A stretch of DNA of 21,088 nucleotides, taken from the NCBI GenBank assembly GCA_020048295.1, contig JAIFMT010000074.1:1-21088 (forward strand), written 5' to 3'. This stretch comes from Rhodoferax sp. GTDB lineage: Bacteria > Pseudomonadota > Gammaproteobacteria > Burkholderiales > Burkholderiaceae. Below, one piece after another: positions 7,137 to 15,766 of this stretch; positions within the stretch are counted from its first letter, which is position 1; every line of letters starts with the position of its first letter. Under the pieces are notes generated by a model, which saw only the letters and a list, made by a program, of their open reading frames with translations, was not told the DNA's origin and did no database searches. Both the position numbers and the translations under genes were made by a program.

Positions 7137-7867
7137 CACGATTCCTCCCCGACATGTTGCGACACCGGCCGGGCATCAAAGCGGCGTTGACCAATCGGGG
7201 TGGCAAAACCCTGGCGTTTGTGCAAAATCGCCCCAACCGGGCAAATGTGCGCGGCGCGGTCGGTGCTGGCGATGGCGCTGTCGGCCAGTCGGCCGCTCAG
7301 ACTGTTGACCAGCAGATGCGTCTGGATGCCGTGGCCGCCAATGGCAAACACGTCCTTGCCATCGGCATCGTGGCTGGCGCGCACGCACAGGCCGCACAAA
7401 ATGCAGCGGTTCAGATCGAGCATCAGGTCAGGGTGGCTGGCATCGACGCTGCGATTGGGGTAGAACTCTTCAAAGTGCGGGCCTTCCATCTCCATGTCGT
7501 AGGCGGTGGCTTGCAGGCGGCAGTTGCCGCTTTTTTCGCACGAGGGGCAGAAGTGGTTGCCCTCAATGAAGATCATCTGCAACAAGATCTTGCGCTGCGC
7601 GTTGAGCTCATCGGTGTTGCTCTGCACCTCTTGCCCCGAGGCCGCGTTGACCGTGCAGGCCGCACCAATGCGGCCATTGATGCGCACGGTGCATAACCGG
7701 CACGAGCCCTTGGCAGCAAAGTCAGGATGCCAGCACAGGTGCGGAATGTAATGGCCGGCGCGGGTGGCAGCCTGCAAAATCGAGTCGCCCGGGCCGAATT
7801 CGATCTCGTCACCATCGAGCGTGAAGGTGCCGGGCGACAGCGCATCAATGCGGGTGTGATCGGTCAT
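7136..7867 (-). CDS. hoxU: NAD-reducing hydrogenase diaphorase subunit HoxU
   Basis: The 243-residue electron-transfer subunit, related to the N-terminal part of complex I NuoG. It has an N-terminal [2Fe-2S] ferredoxin domain (C45, C56, C59, C71), then the segment with H105, C107, C110 and C116 (GNHFCPSCEKSGNC) for a [4Fe-4S] cluster with a His ligand, then C155, C158, C161 and C209 (CILCGLC, ICPVGAI) for a further [4Fe-4S] cluster. It passes electrons between HoxF and HoxY. Its ATG at 7867 overlaps the hoxF stop by 4 bases (ATGA), and its stop overlaps the hoxY start by 1 base. Confidence 0.96.
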   Translation of the reverse strand: MTDHTRIDALSPGTFTLDGDEIEFGPGDSILQAATRAGHYIPHLCWHPDFAAKGSCRLCTVRINGRIGAACTVNAASGQEVQSNTDELNAQRKILLQMIFIEGNHFCPSCEKSGNCRLQATAYDMEMEGPHFEEFYPNRSVDASHPDLMLDLNRCILCGLCVRASHDADGKDVFAIGGHGIQTHLLVNSLSGRLADSAIASTDRAAHICPVGAILHKRQGFATPIGQRRFDARPVSQHVGEES

Positions 7868-9654
7868 GCCAGTGTCTCCAGGTGAGCGCCTTGGTCGTCG
7901 CGGCCGGTGGCCAGACGGGCTTGCGAGAGTTCGCCGTCCATGTCAAAGCCGGGCGCAAAGTGCAATGATTTGAGGTGTTTTTCGTAGGCCGGGCGAAACT
8001 TGGCGATGGTGTCGCGTAGCGGATTGCAGGCGCTGGCCCCCAGGCCGCAATGGGTGGCTCCGTGCATGAGTTTGTCGAGCTCAAACAGAACCTGCACATC
8101 CTCGCCCGAGCCGTAGCCTTTTTTGAGTTTGTCCAGGCGGCGCACCACCAGCTCGGTGCCCACCCGGCACGGCGTGCAAAAGCCGCAGCTCTCGTGGGCA
8201 AAAAACTGGGCGAAGTTCAGCGCCACATCGAACATGTCACGCGAGCGGTCAAACACCATGAAGGCACCGGCGGTATGCACGTCTTCAAAGCCGATGCGCC
8301 GGCCAAATTCAAGTGCTGACAGACACACCCCCGAGGGCCCCCCGACCTGCACCGCCTGCGTATCGCGTGCACCGCAGTCTTCGAGAATGCGGCCAATACG
8401 GGTACCAAACGGGTATTCGTACAGGCCAGGGCGCTCGCAATCGCCCGAGACAGCATGAATTTTGGTACCGGTTGACTGCGCCGTACCGATGCCGGCCCAC
8501 CAGGCACCGCCTTGCACGGCAATGTGGGTGGCGGCGCAAAAAGTCTCGACATTATTGACGGTGCTGGGGTGTCCGAGGTAGCCATGCTCCACCGGAAACG
8601 GCGGGCGGATGCGCGGCGTGCCACGCTTGCCTTCAAGCGACTCGATCAGGGCCGACTCTTCACCGCAGACGTAGGCTCCGGCACCCACATGGATGTCGAT
8701 GTCAAAGTCAAAGCCGGCGCGACCTTGGATGGACACGCCCAGCAAGCCCTGGGCACGGCGGCGTGCCAGCACCGCCTGTAGGGGTTCGAGCAAATAGGTG
8801 TATTCGCCACGCAGATAGACCAGCCCCTGCCGCGCGCCCACCACCAGGGCGGCAATCGTCATGCCTTCAAACACCGTATCGGCAAAACTGCTGAGCAGCA
8901 CGCGGTCTTTGAAGGTGCCCGGCTCGCCCTCGTCAGCATTGCAGATCACATAACGGGTGCTACCAGCGGCGTTGCGGCACAGCTGCCACTTGATGCCGGT
9001 GGCGTAACCGGCACCGCCACGGCCGCGCAACTTGGAGCGCTTGATGTCTTCGAGCATGCCTTGTGGCCCACGCGCCAGCGCGGCTGCAATGCCTTGCCCA
9101 GGTTCGGGCTGAACGCCGAGCTTGACGTTGGCCAGGCGAATCTGGTCATCGACACGTGACCATTCTGCTGGCCATTGCTCGGGCGGCACCTGTTGCTCGA
9201 TCAGCACCGCCATGTGTTTGATGCGCCCAGGTGTCAGCCGGGTGACCACGTGGCGATGGTTGACCAGTGCGGCGGGCCCCTGGTCGCACATGCCCGTGCA
9301 TGAGGTGGAGTCCACGCTGACGCGGCCGTCCGCGCGCAGCTTGCCGGGCTCGAGCTTGAGCAGATGGCGCAGGTGCCGTTGCAACTCTTCACTGCCGGCC
9401 ATGCGGTCGGTGATGTTGTCGCTGAACAGCACACGGTACTCACCGACGGGCTCGAGGTGAAAGAAGTGGTAGAAACCGGCCACACCTTCCACATGCGCCA
9501 GTGGCAGCTTTAGCTCCTGGGCCACGTGGATCAGATCCTGGCGCGCCAGCCAATGCCGGTTGGCCTGGATTTCGCGCAGGATTTGCACCAGCCGGTGCGG
9601 CGCGCACTGGTGGCGGTCAAGTAAGACATCCAGGTCAAATGGGCTTGTGATCAT
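7864..9654 (-). CDS. hoxF: NAD-reducing hydrogenase diaphorase subunit HoxF
   Basis: The 596-residue NAD(H)- and FMN-binding subunit, close to the 602 residues of C. necator HoxF. The N-terminal NuoE-like domain (about 1-150) keeps one cysteine pair, C119/C123 (SCTGMC); the other two NuoE cluster cysteines are absent, as I recall for other HoxF proteins. The NuoF-like part has GRGGAGYATGIKWQL (211-225) for FMN and CNADEGEPGTFKDR (238-251) for NADH, and a C-terminal [4Fe-4S] site at C490, C493, C496 (SCGFCTPC) and C536. AGAGGTGA lies about 8 bases upstream of the ATG at 9654. It opens the hydrogenase gene set; no separate hoxE is present. The kinase gene ends 51 bases upstream on the same strand. 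Confidence 0.97.
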   Translation of the reverse strand: MITSPFDLDVLLDRHQCAPHRLVQILREIQANRHWLARQDLIHVAQELKLPLAHVEGVAGFYHFFHLEPVGEYRVLFSDNITDRMAGSEELQRHLRHLLKLEPGKLRADGRVSVDSTSCTGMCDQGPAALVNHRHVVTRLTPGRIKHMAVLIEQQVPPEQWPAEWSRVDDQIRLANVKLGVQPEPGQGIAAALARGPQGMLEDIKRSKLRGRGGAGYATGIKWQLCRNAAGSTRYVICNADEGEPGTFKDRVLLSSFADTVFEGMTIAALVVGARQGLVYLRGEYTYLLEPLQAVLARRRAQGLLGVSIQGRAGFDFDIDIHVGAGAYVCGEESALIESLEGKRGTPRIRPPFPVEHGYLGHPSTVNNVETFCAATHIAVQGGAWWAGIGTAQSTGTKIHAVSGDCERPGLYEYPFGTRIGRILEDCGARDTQAVQVGGPSGVCLSALEFGRRIGFEDVHTAGAFMVFDRSRDMFDVALNFAQFFAHESCGFCTPCRVGTELVVRRLDKLKKGYGSGEDVQVLFELDKLMHGATHCGLGASACNPLRDTIAKFRPAYEKHLKSLHFAPGFDMDGELSQARLATGRDDQGAHLETLA

Positions 9655-9705
9655 CTCGTAGTCACCTCTTGACAGTTGGGCACGGGGGCCCGATGGCAGC
9701 AGACT

Positions 9706-12700
9706 TCAGCCTGGCTTGAGCAGCAACGCACACACCTCTGCGGCCTGGGCAAAGTCAAACGCGGCCATGGCACGCGTCAACGCTGCAAATTCATCGGTGT
9801 TGGCCAGCGTTGCATTTTGCTGCAATTGTTCAAACACCTGCAATGCAGACATGTCCGATGCGTTAAGCAATTGCCACAATTGCAGCAGCAGAACATGACG
9901 ATCGTCAACCAACTCGGATGCAGGTTCTGGCGCAAGCGGGGCGACGTTAGCCGCCACGCAGGTCTTGGCCACCTGGCCCATGACGGCCTGGGTTGCCACC
10001 ACCGCGGCGTAAAAGTTGCTCTGCAGTTCGCCAATCACCGGGGAATCGTGGGCGGTGTCGCTGGCTTTGGCCGCTTTGATGGCAAGTTCGGCCTTTCGCG
10101 CCACCGCCGCCATGTAGCTGGCACCCATGGTGGCCGACAAGCCTTTCAGGGTATGCAACAGCCTTTCGGCAGCATTCCAGTCGGCGCTGTCAAGTGCCTG
10201 CGCCAATTGCTCGGGTTGGCCCGCGATGTCTGCCAGATACGACTGCAGCACTCGCGCATACAGCGCCGAATTGCCGCCCAGTCGCTCCAGCGCGCCGGCC
10301 ATGTCCACCGCATCAATCCGCGGTAATGCCGGCTCCGGCATCCGGCTCGGGTTCAACATCGGCGCCGGCGGTGTGTCAGGCGCTTTGGGGGGATGACCCA
10401 GGCCGGTCAACTTCTGCAGCAATTCAACCAGTTCCGCCAATTTGAAGGGTTTGCCGACATGGGCGTTCATGCCGGCGGCCAGGCAGGCATCACGGTCGCT
10501 GGCCATGGCATTGGCGGTCATGGCGATGATCGGCAAATTGGCCAGGCTGGCATCTTCGCGCAGCAGGCGGGTGGCGCTGTAGCCGTCCATCACCGGCATC
10601 TGGATGTCCATCAGCACTGCATCGAAGGGCAGGCCGCAGGCCACCGCCCGGTACACCGCATCGACTCCGAGCTGCCCGTTGTCGGCGAGGTCCACCTGCG
10701 CCCCTTCATTACCAAGCATTTCCTGGGCCACTTGCTGGTTGATCAGGTTGTCTTCGACCACCAGCAAGCGCATGCCCAGCAGGGGCTGCGCCGCAACCGC
10801 CAGGGCGGGCGCAGCGGTATGCACGGAGCCATCGGCGAGCGCTTCCACCACCGCGTCGTACAACATCGAGGCGGTGACTGGCTTGACCAGAAAGGCATTC
10901 AGTCTTGCCTGTTCATCGGCACTGCGCTGTGCCAGCATCTCCCGGCCATTGGCGGTGACCATCACGACGATCGAGGAATGGCTGTCGATGCCCTCCTGTT
11001 TCATGCGGGTGATGGTCTCCCAACCATCCATGCCAGGCATGAGCCAATCGACGAAAACCGCCTGGTAGGCCGGCTGCCCGGCAGCGGCGCGCGCATGAAT
11101 CATCGCCAGCGCCTGCGCCCCGCCTGCGGCCAGATCGACCTGCCAGCCCATTGACCCGGCCATGGCCGCCAGCACGTCGCGGGCGGTCGGGTTGTCATCG
11201 ACCACCAGCACGCTCAGATGGGCGGGTAGTTCGGGGGGGGGCGTGGCACTTCGAGGCTGCTCCGGCGCAATCGGCAAGGTGACGGTAAAGAAAAAGGTGC
11301 TGCCCTGGCCCAGCGCACTTTCAACGCCCAGTTCACCGCCCATCAGCGCGATCAACCGGCGACTGATCGACAGCCCAAGCCCGGTGCCCCCGAAACGCCG
11401 CGTGGTAGAAGCCTCGGCTTGCGAAAAGCCATCAAAGATATGTTCCTGATTCTCGGGCGCAATGCCAATGCCACTGTCGCGCACGGCAAACTTCAGACTG
11501 ACCGCGTTGTCTTGCTGTCCAGCCACCTTGATGCTGACCACGATTTCGCCAGCCGCTGTGAACTTGATGGCGTTGCCACCCAGGTTGATCAGCACCTGCT
11601 GCAAACGCATGGCATCACCCAGCAGCGCCCGGGGTGTTGCCGGGTCAATGTCAAACAGCACTTCGATGGGTTTGTTGCCCAGACTGGCCGACAGGATGAC
11701 CGAGATGTCGCGCATCAGCTTGTCAATGCGAAACCGCCGTGACTCCAGGGCCATCTTGCCCGCCTCGATTTTCGAGAAATCCAGAATGTCGTTGAGCAGA
11801 CCCAGCAAAGAGCGGGCCGCGCTATCGGCCTTGTTGGCATAGTCCAGCTGGCGTTTGTTCAGGTCGGTGCTGTGCAGCAACTTGAGCATGCCCAGCACCG
11901 CGTTCATCGGGGTGCGGATTTCATGGCTCATGTTGGCCAGAAACTGTCCTTTGGCCAAGGTGGCTGCCTCGGCCTCATCGCGTGCGAGCTTCAAACGCTG
12001 TTCCAGCAGCTTGTTGGCGGTGATGTCGGTGCGGATACCAATGAAATGATGTGGCTGGCCATCAAGGCCGAGTAACGGAACAATGGTGGCGTTCACCCAG
12101 TAAAAGCCGCCATCTTTCTTGCGATTTTTGAGGTCCCCGTGCCATACCTTGCCGAGTGAGATGGTCCGCCACAGTTCCTGATACAAGGCTGGCGGGTGCT
12201 CATCGGACTTGATGATGCGGTGATTTTGGCCCAGCAACTCATCCACCCGGTAACCGCTGATGTCACAGAAGCGCTGATTGGCGTAAGTGATGATGCCATT
12301 CAGATCGGTGATACTGACGATGGCGTGCTGATCCAGCGCAAACTTCTGATTGCTCAACTCGGCATGCTCGAGTTGCAGGCGCTCTGACACCACGTTGAGT
12401 GCATTGCCCAGGGCTTCAATTTCTGAGCTTCGGTGTGACACCTTGAGCCTGGCACCCATCGAGACATTGAGCTGCGCGGCGAATTCGGTCGCCTCGCGCA
12501 GTGCCCGCATCACCGGACGCAGCAGCAACGACAGCAGCGACAGGGTCGCCAAAATGGCCAACAAGACGGCCTGCGCCCCTTGCCGTTGAATTTGCCGGGC
12601 GATGCCCTCGAACGTATCGAGCCGGTAATTGATGCGCACCCAGCCCAAGGCTTGCCTGGCATCTGCAATGCGATGCCAGGCAGTCATGGTGCCAGCGGTG

Positions 12701-13173
12701 CCCGCCAGAAAATCACGCCGGCTTTCACTGTACGGCGTGGTCTCGAACACACTGTCCGGACCGCTGGCAGCTGGCACCTCAACGGCAGCCGTGTTGTAGC
12801 GCGGTGACCAACTGCCATTTTTGTTAACCACCTCAGACAGGGGGCGGCCGTTGACATCGGTCACCAAGACCGAATAAATGCCATCCACAGTGGCCGTGTG
12901 CAGGGTTAAAACCTCAATTTGCTCGGGCTCGTTGGTGCGCAAAAAATGTGCATCTACGGTGGCCAGATTTTGCGCCAGCGCAATCATTTGCGCGGTGATG
13001 GAGCGTCTGGCGTTGCTGGTTTCCTGGTCAGCACGGTAGTAGCCGTAGCCCATGATGGACAGCACCAGGCAAACCGAGGTCAACAACATGACCTGCCATT
13101 CAAGACCACGCGGCAGCCAGCGCAGCAAGACAGGCAGCCTGGTGCGGGCAATTTCGGCGGCGCTAGGGTTCAT
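9706..13173 (-). CDS. Hybrid sensor histidine kinase with PAS, two receivers and Hpt
   Basis: An inner-membrane phosphorelay kinase of 1155 residues (numbered from the ATG at 13173; an in-frame TTG at 13188 would add five). Order: TM1 about 28-45; periplasmic sensor about 50-195; TM2 about 202-220; coiled linker; PAS about 270-385; HisKA with H417 in MSHEIRTPMNAVLGML; ATPase with N-box (LINLGGNAIKFT), DSGIGIAPEN and GGTGLGLSISRR; receiver 1 (D659/D660, phospho-acceptor D709, K764); receiver 2 (D856 in LMDIQMPVMDG, K908); Hpt with H1007 (LLHTLKGLSATMGA); and a helical C-terminal tail of no clear family. All relay residues are intact, as in BarA/EvgS-like relays. The ligand and final response regulator are unknown; the neighbouring receiver-GGDEF protein is the obvious candidate. 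A nine-C run (11233-11241 on the plus strand as G) lies between the ATPase domain and receiver 1. Confidence 0.93.
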   Translation of the reverse strand: MNPSAAEIARTRLPVLLRWLPRGLEWQVMLLTSVCLVLSIMGYGYYRADQETSNARRSITAQMIALAQNLATVDAHFLRTNEPEQIEVLTLHTATVDGIYSVLVTDVNGRPLSEVVNKNGSWSPRYNTAAVEVPAASGPDSVFETTPYSESRRDFLAGTAGTMTAWHRIADARQALGWVRINYRLDTFEGIARQIQRQGAQAVLLAILATLSLLSLLLRPVMRALREATEFAAQLNVSMGARLKVSHRSSEIEALGNALNVVSERLQLEHAELSNQKFALDQHAIVSITDLNGIITYANQRFCDISGYRVDELLGQNHRIIKSDEHPPALYQELWRTISLGKVWHGDLKNRKKDGGFYWVNATIVPLLGLDGQPHHFIGIRTDITANKLLEQRLKLARDEAEAATLAKGQFLANMSHEIRTPMNAVLGMLKLLHSTDLNKRQLDYANKADSAARSLLGLLNDILDFSKIEAGKMALESRRFRIDKLMRDISVILSASLGNKPIEVLFDIDPATPRALLGDAMRLQQVLINLGGNAIKFTAAGEIVVSIKVAGQQDNAVSLKFAVRDSGIGIAPENQEHIFDGFSQAEASTTRRFGGTGLGLSISRRLIALMGGELGVESALGQGSTFFFTVTLPIAPEQPRSATPPPELPAHLSVLVVDDNPTARDVLAAMAGSMGWQVDLAAGGAQALAMIHARAAAGQPAYQAVFVDWLMPGMDGWETITRMKQEGIDSHSSIVVMVTANGREMLAQRSADEQARLNAFLVKPVTASMLYDAVVEALADGSVHTAAPALAVAAQPLLGMRLLVVEDNLINQQVAQEMLGNEGAQVDLADNGQLGVDAVYRAVACGLPFDAVLMDIQMPVMDGYSATRLLREDASLANLPIIAMTANAMASDRDACLAAGMNAHVGKPFKLAELVELLQKLTGLGHPPKAPDTPPAPMLNPSRMPEPALPRIDAVDMAGALERLGGNSALYARVLQSYLADIAGQPEQLAQALDSADWNAAERLLHTLKGLSATMGASYMAAVARKAELAIKAAKASDTAHDSPVIGELQSNFYAAVVATQAVMGQVAKTCVAANVAPLAPEPASELVDDRHVLLLQLWQLLNASDMSALQVFEQLQQNATLANTDEFAALTRAMAAFDFAQAAEVCALLLKPG
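11233..11241 (-). repeat. Nine-base C tract inside the kinase gene
   Basis: The plus strand shows nine consecutive G; the coding strand reads CCC CCC CCC for three prolines (about residues 645-647) in the linker between the ATPase domain and receiver 1. Gain or loss of one base would stop translation after the kinase core. Confidence 0.9.
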
Positions 13174-13239
13174 TTGGGTGGATTCCAACGTATCGCGACT
13201 TGGGGCTGCTTGGGGCCTATGGATGGCGCAGCGGGCATG

Positions 13240-14190
13240 CTATGGTAATTGATCACCGCAGACTCTGGCGCGACCCGCATGCTTTGCGCGGTAAAGCTGC
13301 GCGTCGGCCAACGCCAGGATGCTGGGGGCATCGGTGGTGATGTGACCTGTGCGACCCGCCACCCCGAGGCTGATGGTCACCACGGCAGCGGCTTGCGAAT
13401 CGGCGTGCGCGATACCTTTCTTGCGCACCTCTTGTTCCAGTTCCGCGGCCAACTCCAGCGCTTGCTCAAACGCCGTATCGGGCAGGATGCACGCAAACTC
13501 TTCACCGCCGTAACGTGCGACCAGGTCACCCGGGCGACGCAGGTTCTCTTTCAGCGTTGCGGCAATCATGCGCAGGCAGTCGTCACCGGCCTGATGGCCA
13601 TAGTGGTCGTTGTAGCGTTTGAAAAAGTCCACATCCAGCATGATCAAGGCCAGCGGGCTGCCCGTGCGGTTTGAGCGTGCCACCTCTACGGCGAGTTGCT
13701 GATCAAAATAGCGCCGGTTGAAGACACCGGTCAAGCCATCAAGAAAAACCAGCTTGCGCATCAGGTCAGATTGAAATTTAAGCGTCAGCTGGGTTTTGAC
13801 ACGGGCGCGAACCACGGCCGGGTTGACCGGCTTGGAAATGAAATCGACAGCACCCACTTCGAGCCCACGCGTCTCTTGATGCGCATCGGTGTGGGCGGTG
13901 ACAAAGATGACCGGTATGTCCTGTGTGGCAGGGTCGGCTTTAAGTGCCTGGCAGACTTCAAAACCGTCCATGCCGGGCATCACCACATCGAGCAAGATCA
14001 GGTCAGGCGGTGTCTTGCGGCAAAAGGCCAGCGCCTGATTGCCATTGGTGGCCATGAACACCTGATACTGTGCGGCAAAAATCTGGTGCATGACCTGGAT
14101 ATTGATCGGCTGGTCGTCCACCACCAGCAGTCGCGGCCGGGATGTCGGCGCTTCAAGGAGTGTGGCAATGGTGGCTTCGTCGGACTGCAT
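13240..14190 (-). CDS. Response regulator with diguanylate cyclase (receiver-GGDEF)
   Basis: A 316-residue PleD/WspR-style cytoplasmic regulator that should make cyclic di-GMP when phosphorylated. The receiver spans about 18-135 with the acidic pair D25/D26, phospho-acceptor D68 (LILLDVVMPGMDG) and K120. The GGDEF domain spans about 145-310, starts DGLTGVFNRRYFD, and has an intact active site GGEEF (228-232). RPGD (219-222), five residues before it, is a canonical RxxD inhibitory site, so product feedback is expected. ATG at 14190 has only a weak ribosome binding site. It ends 66 bases before the hybrid kinase on the same strand, so both may be transcribed together and with the hox genes; the kinase is its likely phosphodonor through the Hpt domain (inference). 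Confidence 0.94.
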   Translation of the reverse strand: MQSDEATIATLLEAPTSRPRLLVVDDQPINIQVMHQIFAAQYQVFMATNGNQALAFCRKTPPDLILLDVVMPGMDGFEVCQALKADPATQDIPVIFVTAHTDAHQETRGLEVGAVDFISKPVNPAVVRARVKTQLTLKFQSDLMRKLVFLDGLTGVFNRRYFDQQLAVEVARSNRTGSPLALIMLDVDFFKRYNDHYGHQAGDDCLRMIAATLKENLRRPGDLVARYGGEEFACILPDTAFEQALELAAELEQEVRKKGIAHADSQAAAVVTISLGVAGRTGHITTDAPSILALADAQLYRAKHAGRARVCGDQLP

Positions 14191-14554
14191 GGCGGCGTGG
14201 GATCACTGAACACTGGGATAGACAACACATCGGCCGCGCCGGTTTTGCACGGGTCAGTCCTGGCAGCCGCGGCGACGGACAAGAGCACAGCCCGTGATCA
14301 CCATAAAAGCCCGCCATCCATGCGGATTCTAAGGCCCTGCAGCGGTGCCTTGCCTGAAATTTCATGCCAGCTTGGTGGCCCGGCACGGTGCGTTCATTGC
14401 ATGTCTGATTCGACCCCATCGATGTCGATAACCGTGCGCAAAACCAGCACCAGGCGCAGTCATGATCGCGCCCGACATTAGCACCCCCTTGCAAAGGGTG
14501 ATCGGGCGGCCCTGCCAGTCGAATCACCCCCGCTGATACGGTACTATTCACACC
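14191..14554. promoter_or_regulatory. 364-base divergent intergenic region with a nested stem-loop
   Basis: No convincing gene is seen here; open frames crossing it on either strand are shadows of the flanking genes. It must hold the promoters for the minus-strand cyclase/kinase/hox array and for the plus-strand gene at 14555. A nested hairpin occupies 14468-14508: outer arms CGCCCGA (14468-14474) and TCGGGCG (14502-14508), inner arms CACCC..CTT and AAGGGTG. TACTAT at about 14541-14548 is a possible -10 very close to the ATG at 14555, which has no Shine-Dalgarno sequence, so a leaderless or very short-leader transcript is possible. Confidence 0.4.
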
Positions 14555-15748
14555 ATGAGTGACCCGCAGCAACTCAAATTGGAAGCCATTGAGGCGCTGA
14601 TCAGCGCCCGCAATGTCAATGATCTTTCGGTTCGGGAGATCATGGAGGACATTCTTGACGACGCGCAAATGGCGGCTTTCCTGCCCGACTCCCTGTGCCA
14701 GATTGACCCCCGAACCGGCGACGTGATCGTCTATAACTCGTCGCGCGCCACCCGCCTGCACACCACCGCTGCCATGGCCCCGGTTGACTGCCGTGACGAC
14801 CAATGCCCGATCTGCGCCGCCAGAAGCACCGGGGTGATCGATCTGCAGCCCTTGAGCGAAGGCTTTACCTTCATCAACAAAAACCTGTATCCGATCCTCC
14901 ACCCGGTCGAGCATCTGCAGGAAGATGCCGCGGGCAGTCCACTGTTTCCAGATCCATATCACCACGGCCGCAGTTCCTATGGCATGCACCTGCTGCAGTG
15001 GACATCGTCGATCCATGACCGCGACTGGCACAACATGCCGCTGGCAGACTGCCTGATCTGTTTTGACCGACTGGCGGCGCTGGAACACAAGCTGTTGACC
15101 GACTCAGCCGGGTTCATGCCGGCGTCTGACCGGGTGCTGCAAAAACTGCCGCACCGCGCGGGTGAGGCAAGCGTGACGCGTGGGCCAAGAACCTTCGGTT
15201 ACGTCTCGATCATCAAGAACTTTGGTCACGCAGCCGGTGCATCGCTGACGCACGGACACCAGCAGATTGGCTTTAGCAACATCATGCCGCAGCGCTACTT
15301 CAACAATTTCAGTTTCATGCAGCGCAACGGTCAGACTTTTTCAGAGTACATGCTGCGCGAGAACCCGCAGCGGCTGATGGTGCGCGACTTTGGCCACGCC
15401 GTGTTGATCGTGCCCTATTTCATGAAGCGGCCCTACAACATGCTGGTGCTGCTCAAAGACCACAGCAAACAGTACATCCACCAGCTCAGCCCTGATGAGC
15501 GCCGCGATCTGGTGCAGGCCATGGTGGCGGCCATTCAGGCCATCATCACCGTCATGCAGCAAATGGGGAAGGCACCGGCCTACAACATCAACATCAACAA
15601 TGGACCCGGTGCTGGCGTGTATCTGGAATTGCTGGCCAGCACCCAGCTGACGGGCGGTTTTGAGCACATCGGCCTGTGGGTCTGTCAGGCCAATCCCAAT
15701 GACGTTGCGGCGCAGCTTCGCCAAATCGTCAACGTCAGCCCTGAGTGA
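14555..15748 (+). CDS. GalT-like nucleotidyltransferase of the HIT superfamily
   Basis: A 397-residue protein resembling galactose-1-phosphate uridylyltransferase. It has a CPIC zinc-type pair (C84, C87), GFTFINKNLYPILHP (a GalT-like N-lobe block), and KNFGHAAGASLTHGHQQI (221-238), where H233-x-H235-x-Q237 is the HIT/GalT catalytic triad and H235 would carry the nucleotidyl group. Classical GalT reads HPHGQ; here it is HGHQQ, so the substrate may differ (for example an ADP-sugar phosphorylase-like activity). No galactose genes are nearby. The first 60 residues, before the GalT-like part, match nothing I recognise. Family assignment is good; the reaction is uncertain. No Shine-Dalgarno is seen before the ATG. 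Confidence 0.75.
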   Translation: MSDPQQLKLEAIEALISARNVNDLSVREIMEDILDDAQMAAFLPDSLCQIDPRTGDVIVYNSSRATRLHTTAAMAPVDCRDDQCPICAARSTGVIDLQPLSEGFTFINKNLYPILHPVEHLQEDAAGSPLFPDPYHHGRSSYGMHLLQWTSSIHDRDWHNMPLADCLICFDRLAALEHKLLTDSAGFMPASDRVLQKLPHRAGEASVTRGPRTFGYVSIIKNFGHAAGASLTHGHQQIGFSNIMPQRYFNNFSFMQRNGQTFSEYMLRENPQRLMVRDFGHAVLIVPYFMKRPYNMLVLLKDHSKQYIHQLSPDERRDLVQAMVAAIQAIITVMQQMGKAPAYNININNGPGAGVYLELLASTQLTGGFEHIGLWVCQANPNDVAAQLRQIVNVSPE

Positions 15749-15766
15749 TTGTTTTCGGGTGATCCA

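Noticed and set aside
7864..8323. HoxF N-terminal domain possibly damaged because two NuoE cysteines are absent
   Set aside because: From memory, HoxF proteins of this group also keep only the SCTGMC pair, so it is not a defect.
9655..9705. Sigma-54 promoter in front of hoxF
   Set aside because: C. necator hox genes use sigma-54, so I looked for TGGCAC-N5-TTGC; the 51-base gap has no such pair with correct spacing.
10393..11154. 253-residue plus-strand frame opposite the hybrid kinase
   Set aside because: Shadow of the kinase receiver domains; no ribosome binding site or family motif.
14153..15088. 311-residue minus-strand frame spanning the intergenic region and the GalT-like gene
   Set aside because: It overlaps the HIT-superfamily gene antisense and the cyclase start; no domain is visible, so the region 14191-14554 is treated as non-coding.
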